Below are positions 41,537 through 51,906 of a DNA stretch of 64,000 nt, in pieces; positions within the stretch are counted from its first letter, which is position 1, and each line of letters starts with the position of its first letter. The DNA comes from Actinopolyspora lacussalsi. Its GTDB lineage: Bacteria > Actinomycetota > Actinomycetes > Mycobacteriales > Pseudonocardiaceae. The notes beneath the pieces were generated by a model that was given only the letters and a program-made list of their open reading frames with translations, was not told the DNA's origin and made no database searches. Both the position numbers and the translations under genes were made by a program. The stretch spans positions 152,501 through 216,500 of the forward strand of contig JAURUC010000001.1 in the NCBI GenBank assembly GCA_030803735.1, written 5' to 3'.

Positions 41537-42328
41537 GTGAAATCCGCACTTGAAGTATCCGCCTCGGAACGGCCTCGCGGCATCAGAGCTGTCTGCCTGG
41601 ATATCGACGACACACTGCTGGACAGTCGGGGCTCGGCTCGACGGGCTTTCGCGTCATTGACCGGCAACGATGCGGCATGGCCGGTGTGGCGGCGGATAAC
41701 CGACGAGTACAACGCGCGCATGATGGCGGGTGAGATCGATTTCGAGACGATGTGTCGTAGCCGCACCCGTGACTTCTTCGCCGCCTTCGGTGAACGGCTC
41801 AGCGAGGACGAGGTGCTGGCCAGGGAGCACCGGCGAATGGTGGCGTTGCGCGATTCCTGGGAACTCTTCGAGGACGCCACCGGCTGCCTGGAATGGCTGC
41901 GCGCCAGTGGACTGCGCGTCGCTGCCATAACCAACGCCCCGGGTGGGTACCAGCGACACAAGCTCGCCGTCACCGGGTTGGCCGCGACCTTCGACGCGAC
42001 GGTGATATCGGGCGAGTGCGGGGTGGCCAAGCCGTCCTCCGGAATCTTCGCGGCTGCCTGCGACGCGCTGGGGTTCTCGCCCGCGGAAGTGGCTCATGTC
42101 GGCAACAACCTGGAGATCGACGCCAACGGGGCCGCTTGCGCGGGCATGCACGGCATCTGGCTGGACCGGGACAGCGGCGGTTCGACGAGTGCGGTGGTTC
42201 CCGCCGACGGGGTGTCGGTGATCACGAGTCTGTACGAGTTGCCCGAAGTTCTGGTGTGTGATCTTCCCTTCCGCGGCGCGGACGACGAACTGCCCGCGTG
42301 CCAAGCGAGCATGGCCGGCTCTGCCTGA
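41537..42328 (+). CDS. HAD-superfamily hydrolase
   Basis: A 263-aa phosphohydrolase. Motif I is CLDIDDTLLDSRG with the nucleophile and acid/base Asp; motif II is VAAITNAPGGY; motif III/IV is VAKPSSGIFAAACDALG with VAHVGNNLEIDANGA. A helical cap lies between motifs I and II. The small-molecule substrate is unknown. The C-terminal 40 residues are variable. In M. tuberculosis Rv2991/Rv2990c occupy this interval, so this gene is not a clear syntenic match. GTG 41537 is supported by the -10 box. Confidence 0.83.
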   Translation: MKSALEVSASERPRGIRAVCLDIDDTLLDSRGSARRAFASLTGNDAAWPVWRRITDEYNARMMAGEIDFETMCRSRTRDFFAAFGERLSEDEVLAREHRRMVALRDSWELFEDATGCLEWLRASGLRVAAITNAPGGYQRHKLAVTGLAATFDATVISGECGVAKPSSGIFAAACDALGFSPAEVAHVGNNLEIDANGAACAGMHGIWLDRDSGGSTSAVVPADGVSVITSLYELPEVLVCDLPFRGADDELPACQASMAGSA

Positions 42329-42708
42329 TCGATGCTGTCCGTTCGGGGAATGGAACCGTTCGGAGCGGGCTCGTTCGCTTCGACGGGTCGTTCCCCGGGT
42401 GGAATCCCCGTGGTGCTTCGTCGCGGGCCGTCCTCCTCGCGTGGGATTCCGACAGCATCGGTGCGGGGAGCCCCACGAACGTGGTGCGGGAGTTTCCGGC
42501 GGCTGTTCGGTCCCCGTCGGGGCGGAATCGGGGCAACGGCCCGATAGCTTCGGTGGAAGGCCCGCTCACCTGCTGAATCGCCTCGAGCAGGGGGGTGGTG
42601 CGAAGCCGTTCGCGGGCATGGTCTAGTATATTCATCAACGCGATGAACAGAGGTCATCGAAGCGGAAAAGAGAAAACCGCCGAATGATACGATGTTCATC
42701 GGTGCCGG
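42329..42708 (+). other. Intergenic region upstream of the tRNA cluster
   Basis: About 380 nt without a credible gene. An A+T-rich patch at 42625-42700 carries tagtatattcatcaacgcg and TACGAT (42688-42693), which may be the tRNA-Gln promoter. Confidence 0.4.
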
Positions 42709-42780
42709 TGGGGTATGGTGTAATCGGCAGCACGACTGATTCTGGTTCAGTTAGTCTAGGTTCGAATCCTGGTACCCCAG
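42709..42780 (+). tRNA. tRNA-Gln (CTG)
   Basis: A 72-nt tRNA: acceptor tggggta/taccccа-type stem with discriminator G, anticodon arm actga-ttctggt-tcagt giving CTG, and T-arm ggttcgaatcc. CCA is not encoded. It is the first of three tRNAs. Confidence 0.94.
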
Positions 42781-42807
42781 CTGAGGAAGCTTCGATGCTT
42801 CTCTTAT

Positions 42808-42880
42808 GGTCCCGTCGTCTAGTGGCCTAGGACGCCGCCCTCTCAAGGCGGTAACGTGGGTTCGAATCCCATCGGGACTA
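42808..42880 (+). tRNA. tRNA-Glu (CTC), copy 1
   Basis: A 73-nt tRNA with anticodon arm ccgcc-ctctcaa-ggcgg giving CTC, D-arm gtctagtggcctaggac and T-arm gtgggttcgaatcccat. The first acceptor pair is G-T. CCA is not encoded. Confidence 0.94.
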
Positions 42881-43043
42881 CGATAACCGGAGAGTTCCCG
42901 CTTTCCGGTGGTGCCCGGTTGTGGCCGACGCTGGTGTTGACAGCGTTGTGCGCCCCTTGGAGGCCGTGTTTCGTGTCTCATCGGGTTATCAATCGGCATG
43001 TTCGTGGGTTATGGTCCGCTCGAAAGCGTTCGATAGCTTACGC

Positions 43044-43116
43044 GGTCCCGTCGTCTAGTGGTCTAGGACGCCGCCCTCTCAAGGCGGTAACGTGGGTTCG
43101 AATCCCATCGGGACTA
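43044..43116 (+). tRNA. tRNA-Glu (CTC), copy 2
   Basis: Identical to copy 1 except for one D-loop base (agtggtctagg instead of agtggcctagg). The 163-nt spacer between the copies is not duplicated. A terminator follows. Confidence 0.94.
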
Positions 43117-43128
43117 CACGAGAGATAC

Positions 43129-43160
43129 GAAGCCGGTGTGCTCGCACACCGGCTTTATTC
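43129..43160 (+). terminator. tRNA cluster terminator
   Basis: An 11-bp stem aagccggtgtg / cacaccggctt with a ctcg loop, followed by tattc. It lies 13 nt after tRNA-Glu copy 2. Confidence 0.8.
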
Positions 43161-43227
43161 GTATTCACGCGGTCTTACCGGCTCCGACGAGCGCCGAATC
43201 GTCTCGTGTCCGGTGCGGAAGGACCCC

Positions 43228-43268
43228 GGGCGGTACGGCTTCCCGTGCTCATCGGGACCGTACCGCCC
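43228..43268 (-). terminator. IclR gene terminator
   Basis: An 11-bp outer stem gggcggtacgg / ccgtaccgccc with an inner tcccg/cggga pairing lies 23 nt beyond the IclR stop. Confidence 0.65.
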
Positions 43269-43290
43269 TCGTCCACGTGTTCGCCCGGTG

Positions 43291-43992
43291 TCAGAGTCTG
43301 TTCTGCAGCCCGTCGGCAGCCGCGAGCAGATCGGCGGCCCAACGACTTCCGGGACGGCGTCCCATCCGATCGATCGGTCCGGATACCGAGATGGCGGCCA
43401 CCACGGTGCCCGCCGAGTCCCGCACCGGCGCCGAGACGCTGGCCACTCCGGATTCCCGCTCGGCGACGCTCTGCGCCCATCCCCGGCGGCGCACCTCCAT
43501 CAGAGTGCGTTCCCCGAAGACGGCCTCTGCCAGCACGGCTCGCTGGGTGGCGGGATCGGACCACGCGGCCAGCACCTTGGCGCCGGATCCGGCCGTCATC
43601 GGCAGCGCGGTGTTGACCGGGACCGTGTCACGCAGTCCGCTGGGCGGTTCCGCGGTGGCCACGCAGGTACGTTGCATCCCGTCGCGGCGATAGAGCTGCA
43701 CGCTCTCGCCGGTGATGTCGCGAAGTTTGGGCAGCACCGCGGCCGCCGCCTCCAGCAGAGGATCCACCGCGCCACCCGCCAGCTCTCCCAGCGCCGGACC
43801 GGAACGCCAGCGTCCGTCCGAGCCGCGTCGCAGCATCCGGTGCGTTTCCAAGCCGACCGCGAGTCTGTGTGCCGTTGCTCTGGGCAATCCCGTACGCTCG
43901 CACAGCTCCGCCAGCCCGCACGGATCCTCGGCGGCGGCCTGTAGCACGGCCACCGCTTTGTCCAGAACTCCGATACCGCTATGCTCTCCCAC
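43291..43992 (-). CDS. IclR-family regulator of leuCD (NdgR/LtbR type)
   Basis: A 233-aa transcription factor. The N-terminal winged helix is [36 protein letters not shown]; the C-terminal IclR effector domain includes [10 protein letters not shown] and [22 protein letters not shown]. Divergent placement beside leuCD is conserved in actinobacteria, where the homologues NdgR (Streptomyces) and LtbR (Corynebacterium) repress leuCD and, in some species, leuB and ilv genes; Rv2989 is the M. tuberculosis match. Start GTG 43992. Family is sure; target genes are inferred. Confidence 0.9.
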   Translation of the reverse strand: MGEHSGIGVLDKAVAVLQAAAEDPCGLAELCERTGLPRATAHRLAVGLETHRMLRRGSDGRWRSGPALGELAGGAVDPLLEAAAAVLPKLRDITGESVQLYRRDGMQRTCVATAEPPSGLRDTVPVNTALPMTAGSGAKVLAAWSDPATQRAVLAEAVFGERTLMEVRRRGWAQSVAERESGVASVSAPVRDSAGTVVAAISVSGPIDRMGRRPGSRWAADLLAAADGLQNRL

Positions 43993-44010
43993 GGGGCGAT
44001 ACTAACGTCT

Positions 44011-44033
44011 CGTTATCTGGGAAGTCCACAACG
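44011..44033. promoter_or_regulatory. Possible IclR operator in the iclR-leuC gap
   Basis: An imperfect inverted repeat cgttatctgg-gaagt-ccacaacg lies in the 87-nt gap between the divergent starts. Position fits an IclR dimer site, but symmetry is poor. Confidence 0.3.
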
Positions 44034-44079
44034 TGGGAGCCGTACCACTCGGATCCCACGACTTCGATGGGGAGGAGCG

Positions 44080-45480
44080 ATGGGTAGCACGCTCGCCGAG
44101 AAGGTTTGGAACGAGCATCTGGTACGTCGCGGTGAGGGCGATGAACCGGATCTGCTCTACATCGACCTCCATCTCGTGCATGAGGTGACCAGTCCGCAGG
44201 CTTTCGAGGGTCTGCGGCTGGCCGACCGTGCCGTACGCCGTCCGGATCTGACGCTGGCGACAGAGGACCACAACGTGCCCACCGAGGGCGTGGAGTTGCC
44301 GATCGCCGATCCGGTTTCGCGCACACAGGTCGAGACACTGCGCAAGAACTGTGCCGACTTCGGGGTGCGGCTCCACCCGATGGGCGACGCCGAGCAGGGG
44401 ATCGTCCACGTGGTCGGACCGCAGTTGGGGCTGACCCAGCCCGGAACCACCGTGGTGTGCGGCGACAGCCACACCTCGACCCACGGTGCCTTCGGCGCGC
44501 TCGCGTTCGGCATCGGTACTTCCGAGGTCGAGCACGTACTGGCCACGCAGACACTGCCGCTGCGCCCCTTCCGCACTATGGCGATCAACATCGAGGGGAC
44601 GTTGCGTCCGGGAGTCACGAGCAAGGACGTCATCCTCGCCGTCATCTCCAAGATCGGAACCGGTGGTGGTCAGGGCTACGTGCTGGAGTACCGCGGTTCG
44701 GCGGTGGAGTCCATGACGATGGAAGCACGCATGACCATGTGCAACATGTCCATCGAAGCCGGCGCCAGGGCCGGCATGATCGCCCCCGACGAGACCACCT
44801 TCGAGTACCTCAGGGGACGTTCGCACGCGCCCGCCGGAGCGGACTGGGACGCCGCCGTGGAGCACTGGAAATCGTTGCGCACGGACTCCGACGCGGTCTA
44901 CGACGCCGAGGTGACGATCGACGCGGACTCACTCACGCCGTTCGTGACATGGGGAACCAATCCCGGGCAGGGACTGCCGCTCGGGGAGCGGGTTCCCGAT
45001 CCGGAGTCGATCGCCGACGAGGAGAGCAGGGCCGCCACCGAGAAGGCGCTGGAGTACATGGGGCTGCGCGCCGGTACTCCGCTCCGCGATGTCGCGGTGG
45101 ACACCGTGTTCCTCGGCTCCTGCACCAACGGGCGGATCGAGGACCTGCGCAGCGCCGCGGGGGTACTACGCGATCGCAGGGTCGCCGACGACGTGCGGAT
45201 GCTGGTCGTTCCGGGGTCCATGCGAGTACGCGAGCAGGCCGAGGAGGAGGGGCTGCACGAGGTGTTCGAGGCGGCGGGTGCCGAATGGCGCCAGGCGGGG
45301 TGCTCGATGTGCTTGGGGATGAACCCCGATCAGCTCACCCCCGGGGAACGCTCGGCCTCGACCTCCAACCGCAACTTCGAAGGCAGACAGGGCAAGGGCG
45401 GGCGCACTCATCTGGTCTCGCCCGTCGTCGCGGCGGCGACGGCGGTGCGCGGCACGCTCTCCTCGCCGGAGGACCTGTAA
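44080..45480 (+). CDS. leuC: 3-isopropylmalate dehydratase large subunit
   Basis: A 466-aa [4Fe-4S] aconitase-type subunit that isomerises 2- to 3-isopropylmalate; with CimA it probably also handles citramalate. The Fe-S cysteines are in GSCTNGR and in [13 protein letters not shown], and the substrate loop [10 protein letters not shown] and [22 protein letters not shown] are present. ATG 44080 has GGGGAGGAG upstream. It is divergent from the IclR regulator and 100 nt upstream of leuD. Confidence 0.96.
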   Translation: MGSTLAEKVWNEHLVRRGEGDEPDLLYIDLHLVHEVTSPQAFEGLRLADRAVRRPDLTLATEDHNVPTEGVELPIADPVSRTQVETLRKNCADFGVRLHPMGDAEQGIVHVVGPQLGLTQPGTTVVCGDSHTSTHGAFGALAFGIGTSEVEHVLATQTLPLRPFRTMAINIEGTLRPGVTSKDVILAVISKIGTGGGQGYVLEYRGSAVESMTMEARMTMCNMSIEAGARAGMIAPDETTFEYLRGRSHAPAGADWDAAVEHWKSLRTDSDAVYDAEVTIDADSLTPFVTWGTNPGQGLPLGERVPDPESIADEESRAATEKALEYMGLRAGTPLRDVAVDTVFLGSCTNGRIEDLRSAAGVLRDRRVADDVRMLVVPGSMRVREQAEEEGLHEVFEAAGAEWRQAGCSMCLGMNPDQLTPGERSASTSNRNFEGRQGKGGRTHLVSPVVAAATAVRGTLSSPEDL

Positions 45481-45580
45481 CCGAGCCGCGTCGCGACACC
45501 GGTGCGCTCGGCCCGGCAGGTTCGCGGAAGCCCGGACCAGTCGGGAAGCCACCCAACCAACCCGAGATACGGAGTACCTC

Positions 45581-46183
45581 ATGGAGCCGTTCACCACGCA
45601 CACCGGCATCGGAGTGCCACTTCGGCGGTCCAACGTAGACACCGACCAGATCATCCCCGCCGTCTACCTCAAGCGTGTGGCGCGAACAGGTTTCGAGGAC
45701 GCCCTGTTCGCGGCCTGGCGTGCCGACGAGGACTTCATCCTCAACGCCGAACCGTTCAACCGGGGGAGCGTGCTGGTGGCCGGCCCCGATTTCGGGACCG
45801 GTTCTTCCAGGGAACACGCCGTCTGGGCGCTGAAGGACTACGGTTTCCGGGTCGTCATCTCCTCCCGGTTCGCCGACATCTTCCGAGGTAACGCGGGGAA
45901 GCAGGGGCTTCTCGCCGCGCGGTGCGAGCAGTCCGATGTGGAACTGCTCTGGAAGCTGCTCGAGTCCGAGCCCGGAACCGAGGTCACGGTGGATCTCGAG
46001 GCCCGCACCGTGAGCGCCAAGGAACTCACCATCGGTTTCGAGGTCGACGAGTACACGCGCTGGCGACTGCTGGAGGGCTTCGACGACATCGGCCTGACGA
46101 TGCGTTCGGAGGACAGCATCGACGCCTTCGAACGAACCAGGCCGGGCTTTCTGCCCAACACGCAGCCCGCTCCCACCGTTTGA
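45581..46183 (+). CDS. leuD: 3-isopropylmalate dehydratase small subunit
   Basis: A 200-aa swivel-domain partner of LeuC. N-terminal [30 protein letters not shown] and the [17 protein letters not shown] loop are diagnostic. Start ATG 45581 with GGAG 10 nt upstream. The 100-nt leuC-leuD spacing shows no terminator, so both are one transcript. Confidence 0.96.
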   Translation: MEPFTTHTGIGVPLRRSNVDTDQIIPAVYLKRVARTGFEDALFAAWRADEDFILNAEPFNRGSVLVAGPDFGTGSSREHAVWALKDYGFRVVISSRFADIFRGNAGKQGLLAARCEQSDVELLWKLLESEPGTEVTVDLEARTVSAKELTIGFEVDEYTRWRLLEGFDDIGLTMRSEDSIDAFERTRPGFLPNTQPAPTV

Positions 46184-46637
46184 GGTTGTCCGTTCGAGTT
46201 CCGTCGTAACTCGGCCGTTCGGTTCCGGGCGACGGGCGGACTCGTCCCCGAGGACGCGGTTCGGACGCACCGCGAGGCCACGAGGCACATCCGGGAATCG
46301 GTGCTCGATGCGCCCGGGCCCGCGGGGCGCCGCCCCGGCGCATTCCCCGCCTCGTGTTCCCGCATCGTTCCCTCCCGGGACTCACCGCTACGCGGTACGG
46401 AAGCACGCTCGATGTCGGTTCACCGCGGCCGGGAGCGGGTTGTGGTTTCCGTCCGTCGTTCCCCCACGGAAAACCGGGCTACAAAGCCCTGCCGGGGCCA
46501 CATCGGTTTTCTCCGGCTGCCAATGGCGCGCCACCACGCGAAAAGCGGGCGTGGCGAATGGCATCCACTCCCGCGGAGATTTACCGTGGCCCCTGAGTCG
46601 GCCCGGACGGGCCGTAGTTGTCCTGGGAGGGACTGAC
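46184..46637 (+). other. Intergenic region before the HU gene
   Basis: About 450 nt with no credible gene; short frames here lack family features. A long hupB leader or promoter region is likely. Two G+C-rich inverted stretches lie near 46490-46560, but I could not define a clean terminator for leuD. Confidence 0.4.
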
Positions 46638-47696
46638 GTGAACAAGGCGCAACTAATCGAGGCATTGGCCGAACGCCTCGGTGACAAACAAACCGCGAGT
46701 CAGGCAGTGGACAACGTCGTGGATCTCATCGTCCGCAACGTCAACAAAGGCGAGAAGGTGAATATCACCGGTTTCGGCGTTTTCGAGAAACGAGCTCGTG
46801 CCGCCCGCACCGCCCGCAATCCGCGTACCGGTGAGGCGGTGAAGGTCCGCAAGACCAACGTGCCCGCTTTCCGGGCCGGTACACAGTTCAAGGAAGTAGT
46901 GGGCGGCCAACGAAAACTTCCCCGCGCGGCGGCGGCCAAGACCGGTACGGCGAGTCGTAGCACCACCACGAGCACTTCCGGTGCCAGCCGTACCGGAACT
47001 ACGACCCGTGCCGGTAGGACGGGATCCCGCACCACCGCTGCCACCACGAGTGGGACGAGCAGCCGTACCTCCACGGCGAAGACGGGCACCGCCAAGACGG
47101 GAACGGCCGCCAAGACGGGAACGGCCGCCAAGACCGGAACGGCGACGAAGGCGGGCACCGCCAAGTCGGGGAGCACGAAGTCGACGGGTACCGCCAGGAC
47201 GACGAGCTCCAAGTCCACCACCGCTCGTTCGACGACGGCCAAGAGTGGTGCCACGGGTGGAACCCGCGCGAAAACGGCGACGAGCCGGACGAGCGCTGCC
47301 ACCGCCACCAGGGCCAGTACCGCGAAGGCCAGTACCGCGAAGGCCGGCACCGCGAAGACGGGAACGGCGGCCAAGAGCGGGACGGCGGCCAAGTCGGGCA
47401 CTGCCAAGAGCGGGACGGCGGCGAAGGCGAGCACTGCCAAGAGCGGGACGGCGGCGAAGGCGAGCACGACCAAGGCGGGCGCGGCGAAGGCGGGCACCGC
47501 CAAGTCGGGCACTACGAAATCTTCGACCGGGACCGGCTCGGCGAAGTCCACCGGCACCGCCAAGTCGGGGAGCACGAAGTCGACGGGTACCGCCAGGACG
47601 ACGAGCTCCAAGTCCGGCACCGGCAGGACTCAACAGGCCAAGGCCTCCACGACATCGACCAAGAAGTCCACTTCCGGACGTAACAGCAGGAAGTGA
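46638..47696 (+). CDS. hupB: HU-family nucleoid protein with a very long basic tail
   Basis: A 352-aa nucleoid-associated protein. Residues 1-90 are a normal HU fold ([33 protein letters not shown], the [11 protein letters not shown] beta arm, [14 protein letters not shown]). The remaining 260 residues are a low-complexity tail of Lys, Gly, Thr, Ala and Ser repeats such as [16 protein letters not shown] and SKSTTARS, ending in [11 protein letters not shown]. Mycobacterial HupB and streptomycete HupS have shorter Ala/Lys/Pro tails of about 110 residues. Here Lys is spaced by Ser/Gly-Thr and there are almost no Pro residues. GTG 46638 has GGGAGG 9 nt upstream. The tail DNA is repetitive and prone to length change. 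Confidence 0.93.
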   Translation: MNKAQLIEALAERLGDKQTASQAVDNVVDLIVRNVNKGEKVNITGFGVFEKRARAARTARNPRTGEAVKVRKTNVPAFRAGTQFKEVVGGQRKLPRAAAAKTGTASRSTTTSTSGASRTGTTTRAGRTGSRTTAATTSGTSSRTSTAKTGTAKTGTAAKTGTAAKTGTATKAGTAKSGSTKSTGTARTTSSKSTTARSTTAKSGATGGTRAKTATSRTSAATATRASTAKASTAKAGTAKTGTAAKSGTAAKSGTAKSGTAAKASTAKSGTAAKASTTKAGAAKAGTAKSGTTKSSTGTGSAKSTGTAKSGSTKSTGTARTTSSKSGTGRTQQAKASTTSTKKSTSGRNSRK

Positions 47697-47714
47697 CGCC
47701 GGTGGCCGTACCCT

Positions 47715-48752
47715 TCACGCGTTTTCCGGCGTTGGAGCGGGGAAGTAGTCGGCGGCTGCCAACAGCGGTGCCGGACGCGACCCGTCGCCGGAATGCCCGT
47801 CGCCGGAATGCGTCGTGGTGAGGAAGGAGAGAACCCAGACACTGGCCTTACGGCTGTTGACCTCACCGAGCGGCAGCCCGTCCGAGCGAGCCAGTGAGCC
47901 CACAAGATCTGGAATGACACCGCCCTGGCTGCACACCACCGCGGTTCCCGGCTCGGCGGCGATGCGCAGCAGTCGTCGCCTCCCGGCTTCCGGATCGGCT
48001 CGATACGCCTCCTCGGAAAGTGCGGGCTCGGATTCGATGTTCGTCCGTAGACTCCCGGCGACGGAACCCACCGTCTGCTCGCAGCGCAGCCTCGGCGCGG
48101 AGTGGACACGTTCGGGGCCGAACAGCGACAGCAGGCTGTGCAGCTGATTCCGTTGCCGCCATCCTGCTTCGCTGAGCGGCCGCAGGTTGTCGTCACCGTG
48201 GAATTCCGTGCGCTTGCCCGCCTCGGCGTGCCGTACCAGCAGTACGGTGCTCATCGTGGTGGGCAGGCTCAGGAACGAGTCCACCACGTGGTGGTCGTCC
48301 GCGTAGGTCAACCACTCGTGAGCCCGTGCGGCGGGAACCCAACGCAGTTCGTCGACCTCCTCGTTGGCGACGAACTCCCCGGGAAGCGCACGCGCGGCGA
48401 AGTAGTCCACGGACTTGGCGACACGGCCGTCCCGCCCGTGGGGAACCTCGTAGCAGATCCTGCGTAGGTGACGGGACAGTACGCAGTTCACCCCCGTCTC
48501 CTCGGTGACCTCCCGCGCGGCTGCTTGCGGGATAGTCTCACCGGGGTCGAGCTTGCCCTTGGGAAGCGACCAGTCCCCGTAGCGCGGGCGGTGCACCACG
48601 GCGATCTCCGTGTCCTCGGTCGAACCCTGCCGCCACAGCACCGCCCCGGCAGCCATTACCGTGGGCCGTTGACCGGCGGGATCGCCGTGAATCGTCGCGG
48701 ATTTCGACGTCGCGGGTGAATCGATCTCGGAAGCGGGTTCGGTGTCGGACAT
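47715..48752 (-). CDS. mutT1: NUDIX hydrolase / histidine phosphatase fusion (MutT1-like)
   Basis: A 345-aa fusion expected to hydrolyse 8-oxo-dGTP/8-oxo-GTP and related diphosphates. The NUDIX box is GKLDPGETIPQAAAREVTEETGV (residues about 65-87), and a phosphoglycerate-mutase-type histidine phosphatase follows with the catalytic LLVRHAEAG and a second His near the C-terminus. A duplicated pentapeptide HSGDG-HSGDG lies in the C-terminal tail. It starts 6 nt after the ppk stop and is probably co-transcribed, as in mycobacteria (Rv2985). It is convergent with hupB. Confidence 0.92.
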   Translation of the reverse strand: MSDTEPASEIDSPATSKSATIHGDPAGQRPTVMAAGAVLWRQGSTEDTEIAVVHRPRYGDWSLPKGKLDPGETIPQAAAREVTEETGVNCVLSRHLRRICYEVPHGRDGRVAKSVDYFAARALPGEFVANEEVDELRWVPAARAHEWLTYADDHHVVDSFLSLPTTMSTVLLVRHAEAGKRTEFHGDDNLRPLSEAGWRQRNQLHSLLSLFGPERVHSAPRLRCEQTVGSVAGSLRTNIESEPALSEEAYRADPEAGRRRLLRIAAEPGTAVVCSQGGVIPDLVGSLARSDGLPLGEVNSRKASVWVLSFLTTTHSGDGHSGDGSRPAPLLAAADYFPAPTPENA

Positions 48753-48758
48753 CTCGGC

Positions 48759-51023
48759 TCATACCTTAGCGCCGTGCAGGCGCAGCATCTCCGTCTGGTG
48801 GTCCCGCACCTGTTGGTCCTGTCGCGGTGATGCTTCCCAATCACCCTTCGAGTTGAGCACCCAGCAACGCGTCTGCGGGTGAAGTGCCGAATCCAGTAGC
48901 GAGTCCAGTTCCGAGGTCAGCCTGGGATCGGTCACCTGCACCTGCGCCTCGATCCGCCGATCCAGATTCCGGTGCATCATGTCGGCACTTCCGATCCAGT
49001 GCTCGTCCGCGCCTTGGAAATGAAACACCCTGGAATGCTCCAGGAACCTGCCGAGAATCGAGCGGACCTCGATGTTCTCGCTCAGTCCGTCGACTCCCGC
49101 CTGCAAGGCACAAATACCGCGTACCACGATCCGAACGGGAACTCCGGCGAGCGATGCCCGGTAGAGGGCATCGATGATCTGTTCGTCGACCAGCGAATTG
49201 ACCTTCATCCGGATACCTGCCGGTTTTCCCGTTCGCGCCAGTGCTATTTCACCCTCGATTCGTTCGACTATCCCGGTTCGGATGCCCTGAGGTGAGACCA
49301 GAATCCTGCGATAAGTGTCGTGCCGCGCGTATCCGGTGAGCACGTTGAACAGATCCGTCAGATCCGCGCCGATGTCGTCGTCGGCGGTGAGCAGGCCCAG
49401 ATCCTCATATGTTCGAGCGGTTTTCGGATTGTAGTTGCCGGTTCCCAGGTGGCAGTAACGCCGCAGCGTCGCCCCCTCCTGACGCACCACGAGTGCCGTT
49501 TTGCAGTGGGTTTTCAACCCCACCAGGCCGTAGACCACGTGCACCCCGGAGCGTTCCAGGGCACGTGCCCACTGGATGTTGGCCTGCTCGTCGAACCGTG
49601 CCTTGAGCTCGACCAGCGCCACCACCTGCTTGCCCGCCTCGGCCGCGTCGATCAGCGAGTTGACGATCGGCGAGTCACCCGAGGTCCGGTACAACGTCTG
49701 TTTGATCGCGAGCACCTGCGGGTCCACGGCCGCCTGCTCTATGAAGCGCTGCACCGACGTGGAGAACGCGTGGTAGGGATGGTGTAACAGCACGTCCCCC
49801 TCGCGTAACGTCGCGAAGATGCTCTTGGACGTGTTGCCCTCCGCGAAGGCCGGATGAGTGGCGGGTACGACCGGCGACCCCTTCAGGTCCGGGCGTTGTA
49901 GTTTGCCCAGCTGGAACATGCAGGACAGATCCAGCAGGCCACGCACCTCCACGACGTCGTGCGGGTCCACGTCAAGCTCGCGCAACAGCAGGTCGAGCAT
50001 TGTCCGGCTCATCGTGTCGGCTATCTCCAGCCGTACGGGCGGGCCGAACCGCCTGCGAGCCAGCTCACGCTCCATTGCCTGCAGCAGGTCCTCGTCGCGG
50101 TCCTCCTCGACCTCCAGGTCCGCGTTGCGGGTCACGCGAAAAATGTGGTGCTCGGTGACCTCCATGCCGGGGAAGAGTTTGTCCAGATGCGCGGCTATGA
50201 GCTCTTCGAGCGGGATGAACGTGCTCTGCAGCTGGTCTCGCTCGTCCTCCACCCGGATCAGTCGCGCCACGTTGTCGGGCACCTTGACCCTGGCGAACCG
50301 CTTGATCCCTGCCTCGGTGTCGGTGACCATCACCGCGAGGTTCAGCGACAGCCCGGAGATGTAGGGGAACGGGTGCGCCGGGTCGACGGCGAGCGGGGTC
50401 AGTACCGGGAAGACGTGGTCCTCGAAGTAGCGCGTCAGGTTCTCCCGGTCCCGTTTCTCGAGCCGCGCCCAGCTCAGGATGCGGATACCGTTGGCCTCCA
50501 GCTCCGGCAGCAGCTCGTCGAGGAAGACGCGGTCGAGCCGTTCCACCAGATCCTGGTTCCGTGCCGAGATGCGGGTCAGCTGTTCGTGCGGCGATAGGCC
50601 GTCGGCGCTGCGTACCGAGAGCCCCGTTTCCTCGCGCCGTTTCAGCCCCGCCACGCGCACCATGTAGAACTCGTCCAGGTTCGAGGCGAAGATGCCCAGG
50701 AACTTCACCCGTTCCAGCGGCGGTTGGGACCGGTCCTCGGCCACGGCCAGTACCCGGGCGTTGAAATCCAACCAGGACAGCTCGCGGTTGAGGTACCGAT
50801 TCTCCGGCAGGTCCGTGCTGGCCACGGCCCTGGTGACGGCGGGAGGAGCAGCCGGTACGCGCGCGCCGTCCGATTCGCCGCCACGCGTGACCGTTTCGTC
50901 CGGCGCCGTTTCGGCCTCGGGCGTGATGGCTTCGGGCGCGTTCCGAGCCACCTTCTCGGGAACCGTCTCGTGGCTGTTCCCTCGCATCGATTCGGAAAGC
51001 CGATCGTCGCCGTCCGTACTCAC
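48759..51023 (-). CDS. ppk: Polyphosphate kinase 1
   Basis: A 754-aa enzyme that polymerises the gamma-phosphate of ATP into polyphosphate. Body: [18 protein letters not shown] at about residue 80, [15 protein letters not shown], and the catalytic phospho-His region [25 protein letters not shown] low-complexity Glu/Ala/Pro extension of about 75 residues precedes the fold. GTG 51023 ([12 protein letters not shown]) is used; ATG 51041 and ATG 51107 are in frame and possible. It lies 109 nt after cofC and 6 nt before mutT1. Confidence 0.93.
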   Translation of the reverse strand: MSTDGDDRLSESMRGNSHETVPEKVARNAPEAITPEAETAPDETVTRGGESDGARVPAAPPAVTRAVASTDLPENRYLNRELSWLDFNARVLAVAEDRSQPPLERVKFLGIFASNLDEFYMVRVAGLKRREETGLSVRSADGLSPHEQLTRISARNQDLVERLDRVFLDELLPELEANGIRILSWARLEKRDRENLTRYFEDHVFPVLTPLAVDPAHPFPYISGLSLNLAVMVTDTEAGIKRFARVKVPDNVARLIRVEDERDQLQSTFIPLEELIAAHLDKLFPGMEVTEHHIFRVTRNADLEVEEDRDEDLLQAMERELARRRFGPPVRLEIADTMSRTMLDLLLRELDVDPHDVVEVRGLLDLSCMFQLGKLQRPDLKGSPVVPATHPAFAEGNTSKSIFATLREGDVLLHHPYHAFSTSVQRFIEQAAVDPQVLAIKQTLYRTSGDSPIVNSLIDAAEAGKQVVALVELKARFDEQANIQWARALERSGVHVVYGLVGLKTHCKTALVVRQEGATLRRYCHLGTGNYNPKTARTYEDLGLLTADDDIGADLTDLFNVLTGYARHDTYRRILVSPQGIRTGIVERIEGEIALARTGKPAGIRMKVNSLVDEQIIDALYRASLAGVPVRIVVRGICALQAGVDGLSENIEVRSILGRFLEHSRVFHFQGADEHWIGSADMMHRNLDRRIEAQVQVTDPRLTSELDSLLDSALHPQTRCWVLNSKGDWEASPRQDQQVRDHQTEMLRLHGAKV

Positions 51024-51132
51024 ACCACTATTGTCACGCATGAGGTGGGGGCTCCGCTCATCCGATCGGATGGTGACGGAGGTTACACAACCCGGCCGGG
51101 GGGTCACCCGGACGGCAGTGGTTTCGGTGGTG

Positions 51133-51804
51133 CTACATCACTCCCGAACAGCCGATTTCGGGACGGTTTGGTTTCGATTCGTTTACCCGCGGCAGTTTCC
51201 GGGTGTGGGCGCCGAGCCCCAGCTCCTCCGCCGCACGCAGGTCGGTTTCGGTGTCCACGTCGCAGCGCAGCGAGGCCCACGAGCCGAGGAGCGCCTTCGC
51301 GCCGCTCTCGCGGTGAGCCGCTGCCGAGTCCGTGCCGAAGGCGGGGCGTAGCTCTTCGCCGACGGACGCGAGCAACAGCGTGGTCCCGGTGCCCTGGCGG
51401 TCCGCGCAGTAGGAGCGTTCCGAGTCCGCCTCCGCGATCGCACTGTCCAGCTCGGTGCCGCGCAACGCGGGGAGGTCGGCCTGCAGCGCGCCGATCCGGA
51501 TCTTCGTGCCCCGCTCGTCGAGGAGGTGATCACCGTGTCGCAGCGCCGCGTTGAGCCCGGCCCGCGGTGAATCGGGCAGTACCTCGATCCCGAGCTCCCG
51601 GAACCGGTGCGTCAGCGCCGGGTCCGAGGTGACCACGAGCACTTCCCGTACTCGTTCGGCCGTTGCCGCCGCCAGGACGGTGTCCATCGCGAGTGCGGTC
51701 ACGAGCTCGGCGTGCTCCTCGGGAAGGGTTCGCTCGGTACGCAACCGGGTCTTGGCCAGGTGCAGTGGTTTGATCGGTACGAGCAGTTGGACTCCCACGG
51801 TCAC
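51133..51804 (-). CDS. cofC: Phosphoenolpyruvate guanylyltransferase CofC/FbiD
   Basis: A 223-aa nucleotidyltransferase making the activated 3-carbon unit (enolpyruvyl- or lactyl-diphosphoguanosine) for cofactor F420. The N-terminal motif is [15 protein letters not shown], followed by [10 protein letters not shown] and ALQADLPAL (the dinucleotide/metal Asp). The homologue Rv2983 (FbiD) occupies the same position in M. tuberculosis and uses phosphoenolpyruvate. Start GTG 51804; a second GTG at 51798 is possible. It shows that the organism makes F420. Confidence 0.87.
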   Translation of the reverse strand: MTVGVQLLVPIKPLHLAKTRLRTERTLPEEHAELVTALAMDTVLAAATAERVREVLVVTSDPALTHRFRELGIEVLPDSPRAGLNAALRHGDHLLDERGTKIRIGALQADLPALRGTELDSAIAEADSERSYCADRQGTGTTLLLASVGEELRPAFGTDSAAAHRESGAKALLGSWASLRCDVDTETDLRAAEELGLGAHTRKLPRVNESKPNRPEIGCSGVM

Positions 51805-51906
51805 CCCGCCATTCTGCGCCTCGCGGGGAGGGTTCCAGCGACCGGTCAATCGGCGGTGCCCACCCCAACGGGTATGTTGGCAGCCGCTCAAACGGAAGGA
51901 GTTGGC

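Noticed and set aside
47080..47600. CRISPR-like or VNTR array in the HU gene
   Set aside because: The repeats are in-frame codon repeats of a protein tail with no spacer pattern; no cas genes are present.
46653..47633. Minus-strand frames opposite the HU tail
   Set aside because: They are translations of the repetitive tail DNA and consist of low-complexity Gly/Arg or Val/Pro/Leu repeats.
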